In this document: positions 34,174 to 36,332 of the stretch, in pieces
How the letters are laid out: each line of letters opens with the position of its first letter
Numbering within the stretch: the stretch's first letter is position 1
Source of the DNA: Nevskia sp.
Lineage (GTDB): Bacteria; Pseudomonadota; Gammaproteobacteria; Nevskiales; Nevskiaceae
Assembly: GCF_023266035.1 (NCBI RefSeq)
Contig: NZ_JAHFRY010000030.1
Location: 1 to 36,332 of the forward strand
Length of the DNA: 36,332 nt
Direction of reading: 5' to 3'
Made by a program: the position numbers and the translations under genes
Notes under the pieces: generated by a model
The model's database searches: none
Seen by the model: the letters and a program-made list of their open reading frames with translations, nothing else
What the model was told of the DNA's origin: nothing

Positions 34174-35561
34174 CCCCTTGCTCCCTCCTGTGTCGCCGCC
34201 TGCTCGTCGCCAGCGCCTTGCTCGCCTCGGCCACGACTGCACAGGCCGTTGAACTGGCGAGAGTCGAAGGCTTCGGCCCGGTGTCGCGCGGCCTGGCCGG
34301 TGGAGGTCTGGCGCACCCGGTCGGCGCGGCGGCGATGATGCTGAATCCCGCCGAGCTGCTGTCGATCTCCGGCGAACGCGAGGTTATGTTCCAGTTCTCC
34401 GAGCTCCAGGCGCGGATCGAGGTGATCAACAGTGCCACTGGTGAGCGCGTGCGCAACCTGGGTTACGGTGCCAACCGCGGCCCCTACGATCTGCCGGAAT
34501 TGGCCTTCGCCGTTCGCCGTGGCAACTTCGCGTTCGGCACCGGCCTGTTCGCTGCCGGCGGGTTCGGCATCGAGTACGGCCGCAACAGTTTCCTGTCGAC
34601 TACCACCACCAACAACGTCGCCACTGGTCTGCCGATTTCCTCGCGTATCGGCCAATTGCGAGTGCCGTTCGCGGTGGCCTGGCGGCCGCACCCGCAATGG
34701 CGGCTCGGTGCCAGCCTCGATTACGTCAATGCCTCGGTCAATCTGGGCAGCCTGCTCGACGCCCAGCAGGTCGGCGGCTTGATCGCCTCGGGCCGCGCAA
34801 CCGGCAGCCTGGTGCCGGTGCTGGCCGGCATCCCGAACCTGTCTGGCGCGCACTTCGGCTTCATCCGCAATAACTACCTGACTTCGGCGCTGACCAGCCA
34901 GGGCATCGGCGGCCGAGTCGGTGTCACCTGGCAGCCGACGCCAGCAACGGCGGTTGCCCTCGGCTACGAGTTCAAGACCCTGCTCGCCAATTACTCGGGC
35001 CGCGGCACGCTCACCGCGATCGACGCCGACAACAACCAGATCGTCCTGCCCGGCACCGGCAAGCTGCCGCGCCTGCAGTTCCCGGACGCCTGGCTGATCG
35101 GCATCTCGCAGCGGCTGAGCTCGCATTTCGCGGTGGTCGCCGATCTGCGCCACATGTTCTGGTCGAAGTCCTTCGGCAACACTGTGGTCAGCTTCCGCTC
35201 CGACGACGGCGGCGATCTGCGCGTCTCGCTGCCGACCGGCTTCCGCGACATCACCACCTTGTCGCTGGGCGCCGAATGGCAGTTCCTGCCGGCCTGGACC
35301 TTGCGCGCCGGCGGCTCGCACGCCTTCCAGCAACTGCAGGACAGCGGCGCGCTCAGTGCCACGTTCTCGACCACCACCCGCAACCACCTGACTTCGACCC
35401 TGGTCTGGCGACTCGCGACTTCTCACGAGCTGGGTCTGGGCATGAGCTATGGCTTCACCCCAGCGGTCAACAATCCGGGCGGCAACGTCAACAGCGTGCC
35501 GCCGATCGAAGTCCGCAACCGTCAGTTCAATCCGGTGCTGAGCTACGGCTATCGGTTCTAG
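34155..35561 (+). CDS. FadL/TodX-family outer-membrane transport protein
   Basis: 468 residues. Signal peptide up to about residue 31 (RRLLVASALLASATTAQA). The mature start VELARVEGFGPVSRGLAGGG and AAAMMLNPAEL are typical of the FadL hatch domain. The rest alternates beta strands of a 14-strand barrel and ends in the aromatic SYGYRF expected of an outer-membrane protein. FadL proteins carry long-chain fatty acids or hydrocarbons across the outer membrane. ATG 34155 is listed; ATG 34170 is equally good, and the end of the ferredoxin frame overlaps both. The position beside a CYP153/ferredoxin remnant suggests an alkane-related origin, and it could now feed the fadI-fadJ-fadE operon. Confidence 0.9.
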   Translation: MHPTPMTPCSLLCRRLLVASALLASATTAQAVELARVEGFGPVSRGLAGGGLAHPVGAAAMMLNPAELLSISGEREVMFQFSELQARIEVINSATGERVRNLGYGANRGPYDLPELAFAVRRGNFAFGTGLFAAGGFGIEYGRNSFLSTTTTNNVATGLPISSRIGQLRVPFAVAWRPHPQWRLGASLDYVNASVNLGSLLDAQQVGGLIASGRATGSLVPVLAGIPNLSGAHFGFIRNNYLTSALTSQGIGGRVGVTWQPTPATAVALGYEFKTLLANYSGRGTLTAIDADNNQIVLPGTGKLPRLQFPDAWLIGISQRLSSHFAVVADLRHMFWSKSFGNTVVSFRSDDGGDLRVSLPTGFRDITTLSLGAEWQFLPAWTLRAGGSHAFQQLQDSGALSATFSTTTRNHLTSTLVWRLATSHELGLGMSYGFTPAVNNPGGNVNSVPPIEVRNRQFNPVLSYGYRF

Positions 35562-35578
35562 GATCAGCGCGCTGCGGG

Positions 35579-36332
35579 CTAATCGACGAGGCTCACCGTC
35601 CACTCTGCCCGCGGGCCCTGCGCCAGGATCGGCGTGAGGTAGGCCAGCACCGCGCGCATCTCGGCATCGAAACCGAACGGCGGATTGACCACCAGCAGCC
35701 CGCAGGTCGACATCGGATGCTTGACCACGCCGGTGATCGGAGACGGATCGCGCGCCGGGATGTCGACCTCGATCGACAGCTGCAAAGTCGGCTTGCCGGT
35801 CTCGCGCGCCACGCGGCGCACGAAGCTCGATGCCACATGGGTGTTCTTGATCGGATACCAGGCCGCGTAGATGCCGTTGGCGAAGCGCGCGACCGATTTG
35901 CGGATCAGTTCGGACGCCGCCTCGTACTCGTCCGTACGCTCGAACGGCGGATCGATCAGCACCAGCGCGCGCTTCTCCGGTGGCGGCAGCAGGGAATGCG
36001 CTTCGTAACCATCGCGAACATGGATCGTCGCCCCCGAGCCGCGCATCGTGCGGCGTAGTTCGTCCGCCACTTCCTCGATCTTCTCGCAGAGGATCAAGCG
36101 ATCCCCGAGCACCGGCCGCAGCATCTGCTGCGCCAGCCGCGGCGACCCCGGATAGAAGCGGCAACCACCGTCGGCATTGCCCGCCCGTACCAGTCGCAGA
36201 TAAGCCGCGACCGCTGGCGGCGTCGACGGCGCATAGACCGAGATGCCGGCAAAGCGCCCGATGCCATCGCGCCACTCGCCCGTGCGATCGGCCACCGGAT
36301 CACCCAGATCGTAATCGCCGGCACCGGCATGG
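35579..36332 (-). CDS. rlmJ: 23S rRNA (adenine-2030-N6)-methyltransferase RlmJ (5' end outside window)
   Basis: 251 codons are visible; the frame is open at the window end. The first visible residues, HAGAGDYDL, belong to the SAM-binding motif I that lies some 40-50 residues into the family. VLIDPPFERTDEYEAA carries the DPPF catalytic motif of N6-adenine methyltransferases, followed by AAWYPIKN and GLLVVNPPFGFDAE. It methylates A2030 of 23S rRNA. It converges on the FadL gene with a 17-base gap between the stops. Its start codon lies beyond base 36332. Confidence 0.93.
   Translation of the reverse strand, partial: HAGAGDYDLGDPVADRTGEWRDGIGRFAGISVYAPSTPPAVAAYLRLVRAGNADGGCRFYPGSPRLAQQMLRPVLGDRLILCEKIEEVADELRRTMRGSGATIHVRDGYEAHSLLPPPEKRALVLIDPPFERTDEYEAASELIRKSVARFANGIYAAWYPIKNTHVASSFVRRVARETGKPTLQLSIEVDIPARDPSPITGVVKHPMSTCGLLVVNPPFGFDAEMRAVLAYLTPILAQGPRAEWTVSLVD

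Overview
The window is G+C-rich chromosomal DNA (about two thirds G+C by eye) from a gammaproteobacterium. The order aroQ-accB-accC-prmA-fis-purH is a gammaproteobacterial signature. Fis next to prmA and purH without dusB or purD, short PutA, a FadI/FadJ/FadE beta-oxidation operon, a FadL-type porin and remnants of a CYP153-like alkane hydroxylase suggest a lipid- or hydrocarbon-using lineage near Nevskiales/Xanthomonadales. The taxonomy is an inference.

Layout. 1-3068 (minus): putA for proline catabolism, cut by the window edge. 3375-4438 (plus): two periplasmic thiol-redox proteins, a lone DsbD alpha domain and a TlpA-like thioredoxin, where a full DsbD often sits upstream of aroQ. 4596-7874: aroQ, accB, accC and prmA. 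7991-11952: fis, purH and, 5 nt after purH, a long acetyl-CoA hydrolase/CoA-transferase family gene. 12092-15106 (minus): a visibly A+T-richer 1004-codon gene encoding a SEFIR-STAND ATPase-TPR protein, the clearest acquired gene and a candidate anti-phage system. 15301-18860 (minus): a cytosolic 5'-nucleotidase, then an operon of ECF sigma factor, membrane anti-sigma-like protein and DUF4097 repeat protein joined by ATGA overlaps. 18992-20400 (plus): a tandem GST_N protein and a LysE-family exporter, followed by a broken VOC-family gene.

20677-27505: a TetR regulator divergent from fadI-fadJ-fadE. A shared motif, AGTAA-N6-TTAC, occurs in front of both arms, and a strong intrinsic terminator closes the fad operon. 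27820-29124: an unrecognised secreted protein preceded by a perfect CRP-type site, TGTGA-N6-TCACA. 29255-32678: a SulP anion transporter and a YbaL/Kef-type antiporter. 32694-34173: a decayed cluster. It holds the tail of a LuxR regulator, a CYP153-like P450 that has lost its start and its haem-binding loop, and a 2Fe-2S ferredoxin with an internal deletion. 34155-36332: a FadL-family porin and, convergent to it, rlmJ, cut by the window end.

Together the fad operon, its TetR switch, the FadL porin and the P450/ferredoxin remains describe uptake and degradation of fatty acids, with an alkane-oxidation arm that appears to have been lost. Two copies of a roughly 80-100 bp inverted repeat lie between genes ahead of purH and fadJ. 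No rRNA, tRNA, CRISPR array, integrase or transposase was seen.
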